Shown: positions 10,209-20,448, counted from the stretch's first letter. The stretch is 39,621 nucleotides of DNA from Hydnum rufescens UP504 (GCA_014904985.1 MU129272.1:1-39621), one strand, 5' to 3'. Numbers and translations: made by a program. The notes: generated from the sequence alone by a model not told the origin.

Positions 10209-11338
10209 TTATGCAACAAGTCGAGGTGTGTTTCTATGTATGTGGCTTCCCGTGGGGTACAGGGGGCCAGATGATGAAGCTAGTTCATCTGCCCCATATT
10301 TAAAAATTCGGCGCCGCATCGACCATCGCTGAGTACGCAGCCTTATAGTCAGGCGTTTCATACCACCAGTGCTCCTTTTTAAGTGTTCTCCTTTCGAGAC
10401 GATTAGAATACACCCGAAGTGCTTGCAATCCCTAACCCAATGTTTTTCACTTCCACATGCGAAGCATTTTTGATTCGGCTTGTGATGGCTAACCACAGCA
10501 TCATCCCGAGGGTAGGGATAGGTCTTTTCTGCCATATCCGCCCTTTTTTCCCATGGGTAAGGCGGTGTGGTGGATGATAGGGTCTGCCCCCCAGGCGTCT
10601 TCCCACACTGAATGCCATCAAAGTGGCTTTCCCTCCTTCTGCTTCCTCACTAGAGTAGTAGAAGGCCCTGTCGGGATCATCGCTGTACTTGGAGTGCAGT
10701 GAGTCTCTTTCACTCCTTTCTTCTTCATCCTCCTGTGCCACAAAATTCGCCCTCTTCGAGTTTTTCATCTCCTGGCGACGTTGATAGTGCTGTGAAGACC
10801 TCCACTGCATTACTAACGTCGCCTCGAACTGCTTGGCATGCATTAGAACTGATTCAATCGGGGGTCTATCGCTCCACCTCAATACTACATCCCATTCCGT
10901 GGGGGCGTTATTCATCACCGACGCTGTTTCCTCAGGGCTATTGGGTGTGAAGCACAGGAAAATGCGAGAAAGGAGGATGCATCGCTGGATGTATTCGGCG
11001 GGTGATTCTTCAAGGTGGTCGACACTATGGAAAGTTTCCTTGTTATATTTAATTCGTTGGGCCGTATACCAAGCCTCTCCCAAGTACTGGTGCAGTACCC
11101 ATTCTCGTAGGGTGTCCCAGGACTGTACAATGGAGTGCTTGACGGGTACTGAATGAGCCTGCCAAGCCGTGGCCACCACCCCTTTGAACCTGAAGGCGGC
11201 GATTTGGGCTAGTTGGTTCTCTATTGCAGGACCTAGCCCTACAAGATCATTGCACTCGTAGAGCCAATCGATCGCCATGTCCTGATCGCCATCCCATTCG
11301 GGGACGGCGGCCCATTTCAGCTGGTTATCCCAAGTCAC
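10209..11338 (-). pseudogene. Gypsy Gag capsid and zinc knuckle, with frameshift
   Basis: The upstream part (from 11338) is a retrotransposon gag capsid: VPEWDGDQDMAIDWL, then LREWVLHQYLGEAW and ESPAEYIQRC, typical of basidiomycete Ty3 capsids. The downstream part contains CFACGSEKHWVRDC, a CX2CX4HX4C nucleocapsid knuckle. The two parts are in different frames because of a one-base change in a T/C run at about 10541-10553. Gag forms the particle and packages RNA. Confidence 0.88.
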
Positions 11339-11367
11339 TCCTGACAGGGGGGTGTTGAATGAGGCTC

Positions 11368-13241
11368 CTACAGGCCCTGGGGTCCTGGGGGTCCGGGGGG
11401 CCAGGAGGGCTGGGGGGGGGCCGGGAAACCACCCTCGCCCAGGAATTCTCCACTAGGAGGTACTCCTGGGGCTGGGCTGCCTCGCCCTGGGCCTCCCCCT
11501 CCTGAACCTCCTCCTCGCCCAGGCTCGCCGCCGTCACTCGGAGGCCCACCTCCACCTTCGTTCAAGCCCTGTGGGTGAGAGGGGGGAGGGGGTGAAGGGC
11601 CCTTGTCCTTGGAGTCCTCCATGGGGGTCCTGGGCTTTCCTTCTGCGAAGAGCCTTGCGAAGGCGTTGGGGCAGTGTGCTGGCTCCCGGGCTTCGAAAGG
11701 GGCATGCTCGTGGGGTTACAGGGGAAAAGCGTGCGTGAAAGGGAGAAGGGCTCCGTCTTGACTATATTCATGTAGTAGTCATGAGCCCTTGTGGCTCCCG
11801 GGGCTGGCAAAGCAGGGGTATCTGTGACAGAGTTCCAGGCGCGGCCTGGGTACTCGTCTCCTTCTCCTGTGGAGTTCGCTTGCCTAATCAAATAATTGGT
11901 GAAGGGCGAACAAGCATGAGAGGGGCCCGCAGGTTGAAGCATGAGGGGGTCTCCACTAGGATGCCTCCCCATTGTGCATTCGCCTATAGGGCTCATTTCC
12001 CAGGATCCTGTGGGCTCCCTATTTGCAACTTGTGATCTGGAAGGGGTCCAGAGAGCATTCCATAGCCCTTCTCCCAGCATAGAGACTCACTGCGAGATGG
12101 CCGCTAGCTTATTCCGGGGGTGCTGCATAGGAGTGGCTGACTCTCTGGGCATAGAGTCATAAAGGGGGACGTCTTGCCAGTTCGAAGGGGAAGCGTCTAA
12201 GTCAATCGATGGGGCCCGGAGCACCGATGAATTCCCAAGCCTTGTCTGATCGGAAGGGGGCGTCGGCCAGGCTGGCAGGTTTATAATAGAGCCCGGCCCT
12301 GCCCTTGGGCCTTGATTGGGGCCCAAACTCACGCCAATACTTGGCTCTTCGAATTCTGAGCCGGGGACGAAGAGACCTAGGCTGTGGGGATCGGTCTCGA
12401 CCCTGGGAAGAGGCTGCACGTTGGGCGCTTCCTCCAGGTTCACATTGTACTCGGCGAATTTCGACACTTGGTTACCTGAAAAGGGGTGCCTCGTTGCAGT
12501 AATGATAGGATGCATCCCTTCAATGTCACCTTGGATCGCCTCCCATCCTGTAGTCAACGCTCACATGGCAACCTTCTTTGTGGGGAGACGGGGGTCATGC
12601 CAGGCTTTATGTAGACGATCCCTCAACTTGGGCGTAGGGGGGAGAGAATCTTCAGAGGCCATGGGCATAGAGAGAGTCTCGCCCTGGTGGAGTTTCCTCA
12701 GCTTATAGAGCCACGCAAAGGTCAGTTCGATGTGAAGCTTCAACAGCTTATCGGCCATCCTTAGCTCCTCAATACGTTTGGACATCCATAACTGCTCTGT
12801 CAATTTCCCTTCACAATCTATTACAAATCAATGGTCTTCCTCCCCTACTATAGCTATGACGTCTGAGATTACATTCTGTAGCCTCTCTATTCCCGTTTGC
12901 ACTGTAATTAGGAGTTCCCTATCCATGTGCCATTCTCGTTGCTCTTCATCATATACGAAGTATGTCTGGTTGTATTGTGCAGGGGCGAACTTTGTCCATA
13001 CCATTAGGAACTGGTAGGTGGTGACGGGAGCAGACGAGAACGGGTCAGTGTACTCATTGACCGGTTTGTCCAAGCGTTGAGTGACTTCCTGATAGCACTC
13101 CATCGAATGTAACCTAGGTGGGATGGCTACACATTTGTGCATCGTGGCATGATAGAGAACGTCCTCATGTTGGGACGAAGGGACATAGTGAGGGATTGCC
13201 ATGTGAGGGTTCTGCCTGGGCATCTTCATGCATTTGCTCAT
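11368..13241 (-). pseudogene. Long N-terminal region of the gypsy Gag polyprotein
   Basis: From an ATG at 13241 the frame is open for about 540 codons apart from TGA stops at 12828, 12561 and 12087. A one-base break in a C-run (about 11621-11626) leads into a Gly/Pro-rich hinge (GGGGPPSDGGEP, SWPPGPPGPQG) directly before the capsid. The first part is helical and charged (SKRIEELRMADKLLKLH); the middle is low complexity. I recognise no enzymatic domain. It is probably the extended Gag N-terminus of this family rather than a separate protein. Confidence 0.7.
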
Positions 13242-13322
13242 GATAGGGTGCAGAGGAGGGAGACAGAGGGTAGATTGGGAGTTGTGAGATGTAGAGGGTG
13301 AAGTTGGTTTGACTGCCTCGTC

Positions 13323-13337
13323 GGCTAGAGGGAACCA
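13323..13337 (-). other. Primer-binding site candidate
   Basis: On the sense strand TGGTTCCCTCTAGCC begins one base after the 5' LTR. The TGG complements a tRNA 3' CCA. The priming tRNA was not identified. Confidence 0.55.
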
Positions 13338-13338
13338 A

Positions 13339-13916
13339 TGTAATATCGCATTATTCAACTTCGAATATACACGGGAGTTGTCGTTAGACGAGGTGGAGTT
13401 GACGTTCCTGTAAACAGAAGGAAGAGAGAAATCCTCCCGCTCTATGCACTGGCTTCAAGCGGGCAGACCATGCACGAGGCTAAGCACTGGCTTCACCTCG
13501 TACATGGGAGAAGCGGAGGGAGAGGGGGAAGGAATGTGGGAGGTGTGGTAGTAGCTGGTGAAAGGGCCAGACTACTATCTAAGGGCAAAGGGATGATCAG
13601 CTGATAAAGTGGGGATAGGGAGCTTACTTAGTAGAGTCGCGCTCATATGCAACTCTCCCTTATCCTTCTTAACACCGTGCTCTGTGGCGATGGTTCAGGT
13701 AGCTTCACCGAGTGAGTCGTACGCGACTAGGTCACGTGGCTGCGTAGTTTCATGGGTCTCGCGAGAGCGAAGGAGTCCGCACAAAAGATGCATTTGATTC
13801 CGCCGCGCCAGCGACTTAGAATCATCGCGGCCACGCTATTATGTAATCGTACAGAGGACGGGACGAATGGGGAAATAACAATTATGTACATACAGAACCT
13901 TGAGTACTATATTACA
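13339..13916 (-). repeat. 5' LTR of the gypsy element
   Basis: 578 bp, TG to CA, gap-free partner of 508-1085. The plus-strand end ATATTACA is followed immediately by the ACCTG duplication. Confidence 0.95.
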
Positions 13917-13921
13917 ACCTG
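13917..13921. repeat. Target-site duplication ACCTG, right copy
   Basis: Identical to 503-507 and adjacent to the LTR end. Confidence 0.9.
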
Positions 13922-13960
13922 TGACCCACGCCCAATGGTGAAGTGCCAAGGCACACCCCT

Positions 13961-13996
13961 AGTACCACACACCCACTGAAGCAGGTGTGTGGTGCT
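13961..13996. repeat. Hairpin followed by T-run (copy 2)
   Basis: AGTACCACACACC pairs with GGTGTGTGGTGCT. A run of T follows at about 14008. Sequence and layout match 345-378 on the other flank of the retrotransposon. Confidence 0.5.
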
Positions 13997-14029
13997 ATTA
14001 GATAGTTTTTTTTTTCTGCCCAAGTGGGT

Positions 14030-14232
14030 ATTACTGTAGATAGTTTTTTAAATAAATAAACAAGTAAATAAGAACAAAACATGGGACTACTGAATGAAAC
14101 TGGGGGTACATATGTATAATATAGTGATAATAAATAAATAATTATAGACAGAGCATATTATCCCCAATAAGCCATATGGCCTGCTGTCCTGCAAGTCTGA
14201 GAATCTCTAAGCAGCCCAGGGAAACAAGTTTT
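14030..14232. other. AT-rich flank
   Basis: Contains TAAATAAATAAA-type low complexity at 14050-14070 and 14130-14145. No gene is seen. Confidence 0.5.
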
Positions 14233-14293
14233 GACCTCTTAGGCTGGCTTTCACTATGCAGGAAGGGACCTAAGAGGTCTGGCACTGATATCC

Positions 14294-14900
14294 AGCAGCT
14301 CCTGCAATCACCAGCACTCAGCTGCTATCAGGGCTTTCTTCTAGCACCTGCTGTCATACTGAGAGCCAGCTGCTCCAATTCATGCTATAGTAGCTGATAT
14401 ATCATCAGAAGAGCTCTTCATAGGTCCTGATCTGTGGCTGTGTGGCTGTGCTTACAGCAGCAGCTGCTACCCTCAGAGCTAGCAGCTCCTATAATGAACA
14501 ATAATCAGCTGCTATGTGCCCATGCAGCTACTAAGACTCAGAGTCAGCACCTCCTATCCATCCCAAAGTAGCTGATATATCATCAGGAAAGCTGGTATGT
14601 GGCTGTGCTCCTAGCAGCTGCTGGCATATTGGGAATGAGCAGCTCCTATAATGAACAGTAATCAGCTGCCATATGGCATGCAGCTGCTGAGATTCAGAGC
14701 CAGCAGCTCCTATCACTTCTATAGCAGCTGATATAACATCCAAAGAGCTGCTCATAAGCTCTGCTGAGCCAATATGTGGCTGTGCTTCCAGCACCTCTGA
14801 GAGCCAGCAGCTCCTATAATGACCAATAATCAGCTGCTATATCAGCATGCAGCTACTGACATTTAGTGCCAGCAGCTCCTTTCCATTCCATAGCAGCTCC
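14294..14900. repeat. About four degenerate ~160-190-bp tandem units
   Basis: Units begin AGCAGCTCCT and continue TATAATGAACAATAATCAG in the best copies. They start at 14294 (divergent), 14481, 14638 and 14806. Confidence 0.65.
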
Positions 14901-14989
14901 AATCTACTTCATAACTAGCTGATATACCTTAGGCTTGAATGTGCCTACTTGTAGTACAAAAAATCATGCATGGGTGGGAGGGGGTTGAA

Positions 14990-15068
14990 GGTCCAGTGGT
15001 CTAAACTGCCAAAATCTCAGGCCCTACAATGAGGTCACAGGTTCAAATCCTGCCAGTGGAACCTTTCT
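14990..15068 (+). ncRNA. tRNA-derived (Leu/Ser-like) SINE head
   Basis: Contains an A-box-like segment CCAGTGGTCTAAACTG, as in long-variable-arm tRNAs, and a B box GGTTCAAATCC in a CAGG/CCTG T-stem. The terminal GGTT...AACC arms pair only in part (5 of 7), so it is not a functional tRNA. It lies in the centre of the AGCAGCTG element. Confidence 0.5.
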
Positions 15069-15150
15069 GGTGACTAATCCTACTTACAGCAGCACATGTA
15101 AGGGTGATTAGTCAGCAGCCCCCAACCAGGGGTAGACATACACCCAGCCA

Positions 15151-15185
15151 ATTCCAACCCTAACCCTAAACCCAACCCCTAACAG
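15151..15185 (+). repeat. Short telomere-like (CCCTAA) tract
   Basis: CCAACCCTAACCCTAAACCC resembles the fungal telomere repeat in C-strand orientation. A related tract with the same CAATTCC neighbour sits at about 20449-20475 in opposite orientation, so this is part of a dispersed repeat rather than a chromosome end. Confidence 0.5.
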
Positions 15186-15776
15186 TCCCCAACCATCAAC
15201 TATACTACTAGACATGGGGGTAGACGTTCCCAACCTGTACCATGTGAACTCCAACCCTCAACAAGCAGCTGCTGGGAGACAAGCAGCTGCTGTGAAATGA
15301 GCAGCTGCTGTGAGTTGAGCAGCTCCTGAATGGAGAAATGAGCAACTCAAGATATCAATAATAGTAGCTGCTGTAAGAGGAGCTGCTCCTTGGGCCATTA
15401 ACAGCAGCTACAGGAAGATGAGCAGCTCTGATTCTCTATGGGATGGAGTTCCAGGGCAGCTACAATAGTATTAACAGCCTGTGAGCAGCTCCAATACTGC
15501 CTTAAAGCAGCTGCAATAAACAGATTGCTGCACTGCAGGAGCTTCTATGCATGAATCCAGGAGCTCCAATGGACAATAAAATGAGGCTCCATGAGCTACC
15601 CTAGGGCAAGACCCTGTGAGCAGCCTCTGTTGGCATTGTGGTTATTTATCAGTCTGAGACCTCTTAGGTCCCTTCCTGCATAGTGGAAGCCAGCCTAAGA
15701 GGTCCAAAGTAGTGTCCCTATTGTGCTCTAAGTCCCAGTCTAAGGTGAGAGGGGCCCCTTGTCTCATGCCGTGAAA

Positions 15777-16340
15777 TCACCCAGTGGGGCCCCAGGGGCC
15801 CCCACCTAAAAACCCACTCTTAGATTGAATAAAAGCAAGGCAAAAGGGCCTAAATAGATATACAATTATGGCTGACTGGTTTGTATCAGCCCATACAGCT
15901 ACTGGTGCAACAGGGGTTGAGGAGTGGAGTTGCAATTCGATGAACTTGATATTTTGTTGCAACAAGTTTGTGAAAGTGACTGGGAGTGTAACTATACACT
16001 CAAGGTTGTTTGCGATTGATCCATCAAATAATTGCAAGGGGTGTGGTGTCACCAATCGATGACGATGCGGCACAGCGTGTGAGTTCTGTACTCATGATGT
16101 GTCAATGAAGTTTTCGGAGGCACTGCAATTGATGAGTGCCAAGATGGGGCTGTCCAAGAGGAGGGGGATTGAGACCATCATGATGAATGATGATGGGGAG
16201 AGGGAAGAGATGGTAGCTCTTAGATGAGCAGTTCCATCGGAGGGGGATGATGATGAGATCTCAGTGATGTGAGATTCCTCTGTTGTGCTGGGACCTCCTG
16301 AGAAGGTGAATGTAGTGTGAGCTACTGGGGTGTGTGACAT
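15777..16340 (-). pseudogene. Retropepsin remnant of the second Ty3 element
   Basis: The segment LDSPILALINCSASENFID aligns with the fungal Ty3 protease motif that normally reads ALID(C/S)(G/S)A. The catalytic aspartate is asparagine here, so the enzyme would be inactive. A Ser/Thr-rich linker precedes it, and one stop separates it from the following 98-codon frame. The rest of pol is absent. Confidence 0.6.
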
Positions 16341-16399
16341 TGCTGTCGCAGTTGTGCTGCTGGCACTGGGGGATGTTGCGGCAGGTGTCGTCGCAGTTC

Positions 16400-17039
16400 A
16401 CAGTACATTGCGATGACTGGGGCAACTATCTACTGCATGGTCACTATTCCCACAGTATGCACAGAGTTTCTCACATCTTTGTTGTTCCTTTTCCTCTTCG
16501 GTGAGCGTGCCATTAGACTTGTGCACTTTGGGTTGCGCAGGGGTTTGTCAAGGATGAAGGGGATGTCAAGGATGAGGGGTTCATGGTGCAGGGTTGTGTG
16601 CTGTGATCTGAGGTTCTCGTGGCTTTGAGTTCCTCTTGGCACTCCCAATACCGGCCATCAAATCTTAGCACGGCTTGGTACATGCCTTGGAGTTTTGCAG
16701 GCTTGCCATCTCATGAGATGTCATCCTGCAGACAGTTCGGTAAGCCTTGGTAGAACTGCAAGTGGAGTGTGTCATCATTCCACCTGGTGAGGCTTGCTAC
16801 TTCCTTGAACTGGTTGATGTAGCGAAGGATGTGGTGGTTGTCATTCATCTTGAGTGCACATAGTTTTTGCTCTTGAGTCATGACCTCATCTGGGTCTCTG
16901 AAGTATGTGTGGAGCTCTTCCTCAAAGAGCATCCAGCTGGAGAGTGTGGGGGATTCCTCCATTTCCATGAGGCATTGGAACCATTGCCTTGCTGTATCCA
17001 TTGTAAGCAGGTTGGTTATAAACCAATCCAACTACTGTC
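16400..17039 (-). pseudogene. Gag capsid and zinc knuckle of the second Ty3 element
   Basis: The capsid part (16711-17031) contains DTARQWFQCLMEMEE, FEEELHTYFRDPD and LHLQFYQGLPNCLQDDIS, typical of Ty3 retrotrans_gag. Translation continues past a TGA (16711) into the basic linker, and in another frame gives CAYCGNSDHAVDSC, a CX2CX4HX4C knuckle. Confidence 0.7.
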
Positions 17040-18440
17040 CATGATGTTGAGGCAGGGACAAAAGAGGGGATCACAGATCTAATCTGGATGTTCAGGTCCA
17101 AGTGGGGGAAGGTCTTTTGAACAGGGGAAATTGCAGTGAGCCAACAAAGCCCAAGCAATTAAGTGAGAATGTGTCTTTCAGTCAAATTACCACACCCTAA
17201 GAATCTCTTCTTGAGACCTTAGTCAAAGTGTAGTTAGAATTTGCTTTTTGTAGTGAGAAATCACCCAGGGACCAGCAGCTGTTCAAGGAGCTTCAAACTG
17301 GAGGGAGGGGGAGAACTAATGAATTTTTGTGCTAGCTGCACCTAATATACAATCCAGACTTCGACTCAATATAAAGTAAAAAAAGTCGGACTTAAGGGAC
17401 ACACAGAGAAAAAGAAATCAAGTTAAAATCTTCAAAACTGATGGAGATATTCCAATTTCAAGATAAAAGGGGAGATTGACACATTACATGCTATTCCTCC
17501 TTCAAACCTGGACAAGTTCCCTTAAGGAAAAGTGGAATAGGTCGCCCTGAGGGTCTTCTCCATCGGACATAAGAGGGCCGGAAGTAATTCGCTATTTTGA
17601 ATGGTGGAGCAAAGGGGGAGTCATGGGGAGGGAGTTGTCTTGTGAAAAATGGAGTTCGCGTCCGCTCATTTTGCCCTTGGTACCGTTCGATGCGCATTTT
17701 CAACAGCTTTCAGGGCGTGGTACTCGCGAATGAATCCGATAAGAATTGGCTTCGAAAATCAAGGAATACTCCTTCAGAGTATGGATCATGGCAAGATATT
17801 GTTACAGGGACCGCATTTTTGATCCGTTAGTTTCTTGTTTGGTATCGTTCGATAGGTACGATTCGTAGCTTTCTGGGCGCGGTCGTTTTGAGTCAATCCG
17901 ATCAAAAATGACGGAGAAATTCGAAAAATACTCCTTCAGAGTAGTGCAGCCCCTATCTGGATCATGTGATGGATCCGCGAGTCCAGAATCAGAACTAGGC
18001 CTGGTCCGCGTCGTTACATAATCACAATTCATCGCCCTTAAGGCAATAGGATGACTTGGAAGAGCAGGCAAGTCATCCAGTCTTGAAGAAAGATGGCAAG
18101 TTGAATTGCCTTGTCCAAAGAAAATGGACTTGAAGTAGGGCATAAACTGCCCCTTTTTGATGAGGACTGTTGAAGTCTGACGGATAGTCAATAAATTGAC
18201 TGGTGGACATGGTAAAGGAATGAGGCGATATTATGGATTGGAAAGGGTAGGAATCCAATTGATTTCATGAATAAACGAATGGTGATATAATTAAATGAGC
18301 ACGGTGACATATAATTGATTTGTTCGTAGGGAAAATGGCCTCGGATGAGGATTTCTATGGTGTAGGGATTTATCCCTCCAACACCGTGAGATACAATCCT
18401 GCCCAGATGATGGGCATGCTCTCTAGCATGAATCATGATG
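17040..18440. mobile_element. Insertion splitting the second gag gene
   Basis: Gag coding similarity stops near 18440 and resumes near 17039. CATGATG occurs at both junctions (17040-17046 and 18434-18440) and may be a target duplication, though seven bases could be chance. The insert has no recognisable coding region. It carries two copies of the ~160-bp repeat also found in the large gypsy element. Confidence 0.4.
17677..17960. repeat. Two more copies of the ~160-bp repeat
   Basis: Units start TTGGTACCGTTCGATGCG at 17677 and TTGGTATCGTTCGATAGG at 17839 (162 bp apart), with the same GCTTTC(T/A)GGGCG and AAAATGACGGAG cores as 4831-5310. A weaker related segment (AAACTGATGGAGATATTC) lies near 17436. 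Confidence 0.7.
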
Positions 18441-19195
18441 GTTGTGATTGGAATGCCATTTTTCAGTGTGCAAGGAATCTGTATAGTTTAGAGGGGTCAT
18501 GCCCCGAGAACATCTCTGGCTCTTTGATTTTGGGTTCATGAAGTGCATGTCCTGAGGGCATGGAGGGTTGGGCAATTGTTGCTGTTTCACAGTATCGTGG
18601 AGTGGTGGGGAGGTGTTCAAGTCTGGCTCCTCAATGGTCACACCCTTGATGCTTGAAACCCCCACTTTGAGCCCCAAACCTACCCCAAGGAAAACAATGA
18701 GTTTCCACCTCAAAACCTCAATGATACACCACAAGGCAATTCAGTCATGTATGCACCACCTAGCAACATCACACAACCAACTCTGTGATGTGTGATGTTC
18801 GAGGATGCGCACTCCACCCCCCCATGCCTGGGCTCTGCATTCAGAGCCCCAACTCCAGGTGTGCGAGGTACGAATTTCAAGTTGTGCACTGTGGGCAAGA
18901 CTACTTGTCTCAGTTGCATATTTGTGTCAAGGATGGGCAACTGCAAATTGTGGTGCATGACTTCATTGCACAGTTCTTGGTTTTCGTTTGCAAGTTCTTT
19001 GAGGCAAGCATTCATCTGGGTGTTGGTGTGCACCATTTCCACTTGTATCTGCATGCCACGTGCTAGGTCTGCCTGCATTTGTTGCAGCATGCACAGGAGC
19101 ATTGTCTTGGTGCTCGAAGTTGACATGGCGCTGGGAGGATTTCCCATGTGCAGGCCTTGCGTCGAGTTGGGTGGTGTTTGTATCATGGGATACAT
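18441..19195 (-). pseudogene. Gag N-terminus of the second Ty3 element
   Basis: Starts at an ATG near 19195. A coiled-coil-like stretch follows (MLLCMLQQMQADLARGMQ, ELANENQELCNEV), then a frame-broken proline-rich part, then HEPKIKEPEMFSGHDPSKL, which matches the start of Ty3 gag matrix/capsid. The coding similarity is cut at about 18440 by the insertion. Confidence 0.55.
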
Positions 19196-19369
19196 CGTCT
19201 GAGGGGTGATTGGTGCCTCGAGGACAATTGGAGAGGAGAGGGCAGAAGTGGTTTCAACAGTGGCTGTGTCATCACAATAGTTGTTGGCGACTGGTTGTGG
19301 GTGTGGGTTTCATTGAGTGGAGGGCATATTGAGTCTTTCAAGGAAGTTGGTTATTTAGATTGAGAATAC

Positions 19370-19828
19370 TGTTAAGGGTTGTACTCAAGGCAAGAGATAT
19401 GATTATGTAATCGAGTCAAATACAAGGAAATGCCCTTAAGATGATTGATGAGAGAGTCATGAAGCAGGGATTATGTAAGGTCACAAGAGACGAGTATGTA
19501 CAAGGAAGACTGGCTTCTTGAGAGTTAATATGCAAAGGTTTAAAGATGAGAGTCACAAGCGATAACTGAGATCACAAAAGGGGAATTCAATCAGTTGACA
19601 ATATATTCTTGATCTTCTAAAGAGCAAGTGTACATCAAGTAACTACTTATACTTCTAGAGATCAAAAGGGTTTATGAATAAAGGGATGTTGAATAAAGGA
19701 GGGATGTATATAATAGGAAGTGCTGAAAGAGGAAGGCACAATGGCAGCAAGGAGGAAGGTCACATGATGGCATGATTGGCTTCATTATTCTCCATATGTA
19801 AGCAAGGTTACAAGTACAACTCATAACA
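19370..19828 (-). repeat. 5' LTR of the second Ty3 element
   Basis: Read on the minus strand it starts TGTTATGAGTTGTACT and ends ACAACCCTTAACA. The solo LTR at 28460-28820 has the same ends and shares internal blocks such as AGAATATAT and GATTACATAATCA, so they are one family. This copy has lost almost all CpG; the solo copy keeps many. Confidence 0.7.
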
Positions 19829-20284
19829 ATACTATTCAATTGCCTCATCTCAAAGACAATAGGGAGATATGGGGAGTGCACCCTCTATTCCTGTCCAAAA
19901 GGTATCTCTTTTGCATCCATTGGGATGACAGGGTCTTGTAATGCCATCATCAGGGTCCCCAGCATTTTCCACCCCTTTGCCCATGGGCAGGCCACATGGC
20001 ACTAGGAATTCCCCCACATCAATGGGACCAATCACACACAAAGTTGACCCTGACAATGACAAAGCTACACTTGTGGCTGTTCATAAATCAACTACAGTAT
20101 GATCATGCCTCAGCATAAAGGACCTGAAATTATCAAGCAATTTTCCTGGCTTTCCACTTGCAGTATCAGCTGCACTATGTGATTTCCACATCCATATATT
20201 GACACAAAACATGTTTCCAGCCCTGGCCATAAGATCATATGCTAAAACCCATGAAGCTCATGTAGAAATTGATGCTAAGGCCAG
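19829..20284. other. Unassigned CpG-poor DNA
   Basis: No gene or repeat is recognised in this ~450-bp stretch. Confidence 0.4.
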
Positions 20285-20403
20285 GAGCTTCATGGGATAG
20301 CATTATCCCATGAGCTTCATGAGAGATAGCATCACATTACACATGAGCTTCATGGGATAGCATTACCCATGAGCTTCATGGGAGATAGCATAGCATTACA
20401 CAT
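20285..20403. repeat. Two ~60-bp tandem units, each of two half-units
   Basis: GAGCTTCATGGGATAGCATT starts at 20285 and 20345. Each unit contains a second CATGAGCTTCATG half, and the CATGAGCTTCATG core is a near-palindrome. Confidence 0.7.
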
Positions 20404-20448
20404 GAAGACCCACAAGTATTGCTAATGCCAAATATGGTAATAATGTGG

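Larger units (their letters stand above)
508..13916 (-). mobile_element. Complete Ty3/gypsy LTR retrotransposon with chromodomain and extra 3' ORF
   Basis: A 13,409-bp element in minus orientation. It has two 578-bp LTRs that start TGTAATAT and end ATATTACA, flanked by the perfect 5-bp duplication ACCTG (503-507 and 13917-13921). Order in sense direction: 5' LTR, primer site, long Gag N-terminal region, capsid, zinc knuckle, protease, RT, RNase H, HHCC-DDE integrase, chromodomain, a 1.9 kb non-coding block, an accessory ORF, 3' LTR. RT before integrase identifies Ty3/gypsy, and the C-terminal chromodomain places it with chromoviruses. It is unusually long for this group. The copy is dead: at least fourteen in-frame TGA stops and several 1-nt frame breaks. 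LTR divergence is about 7%, almost all at CpG sites, so its age is overstated by raw divergence. Confidence 0.95.
14233..15704. mobile_element. Non-autonomous DNA transposon with 48-bp TIRs and AGCAGCTG subterminal repeats
   Basis: The 48 bp at 14233-14280 and 15657-15704 are inverted copies with one mismatch. Each TIR is itself palindromic at its ends (GACCTCTTAGG/CCTAAGAGGTC). Inside, both arms are packed with AGCAGCT/AGCTGCT motifs: the left arm has about four ~160-190-bp tandem units (starts 14294, 14481, 14638, 14806), and the right arm has closely spaced AGCAGCTGCT motifs. Dense subterminal repeats are typical binding sites for transposases of CACTA-, hAT- or KDZ-type elements. No transposase is encoded and no clean target duplication is visible, so the superfamily is undecided. 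Confidence 0.7.
15777..19369 (-). mobile_element. Second Ty3/gypsy element, gag-protease remnant split by an insertion
   Basis: Sense order from the 5' LTR (19370-19828): Gag N-terminus with coiled coil (about 18700-19195), gag matrix-like start (KIKEPEMFSGHDPSKLYRF, about 18450-18540), a 1.4 kb interruption (about 17040-18440), capsid (16711-17031), CCHC knuckle (about 16440-16490) and protease (16092-16340). Pol downstream is missing; the element stops next to the AGCAGCTG transposon side. It carries TGA stops and several frame breaks. Confidence 0.75.

Noticed and set aside
1105..13241. UGA as a sense codon or programmed readthrough in the retrotransposon
   Set aside because: Host genes in the window (tyrosinase 2, aminotransferase) do not use in-frame TGA, and the element also has frame breaks. 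CpG decay explains TGA-only stops more simply.
14176..14794. ORFs within the AGCAGCTG element
   Set aside because: Low-complexity translation of repeat units, on both strands, without domains.
15151..15185. True chromosome end
   Set aside because: Only two to three telomere-like units within repeat DNA, with sequence continuing on both sides.
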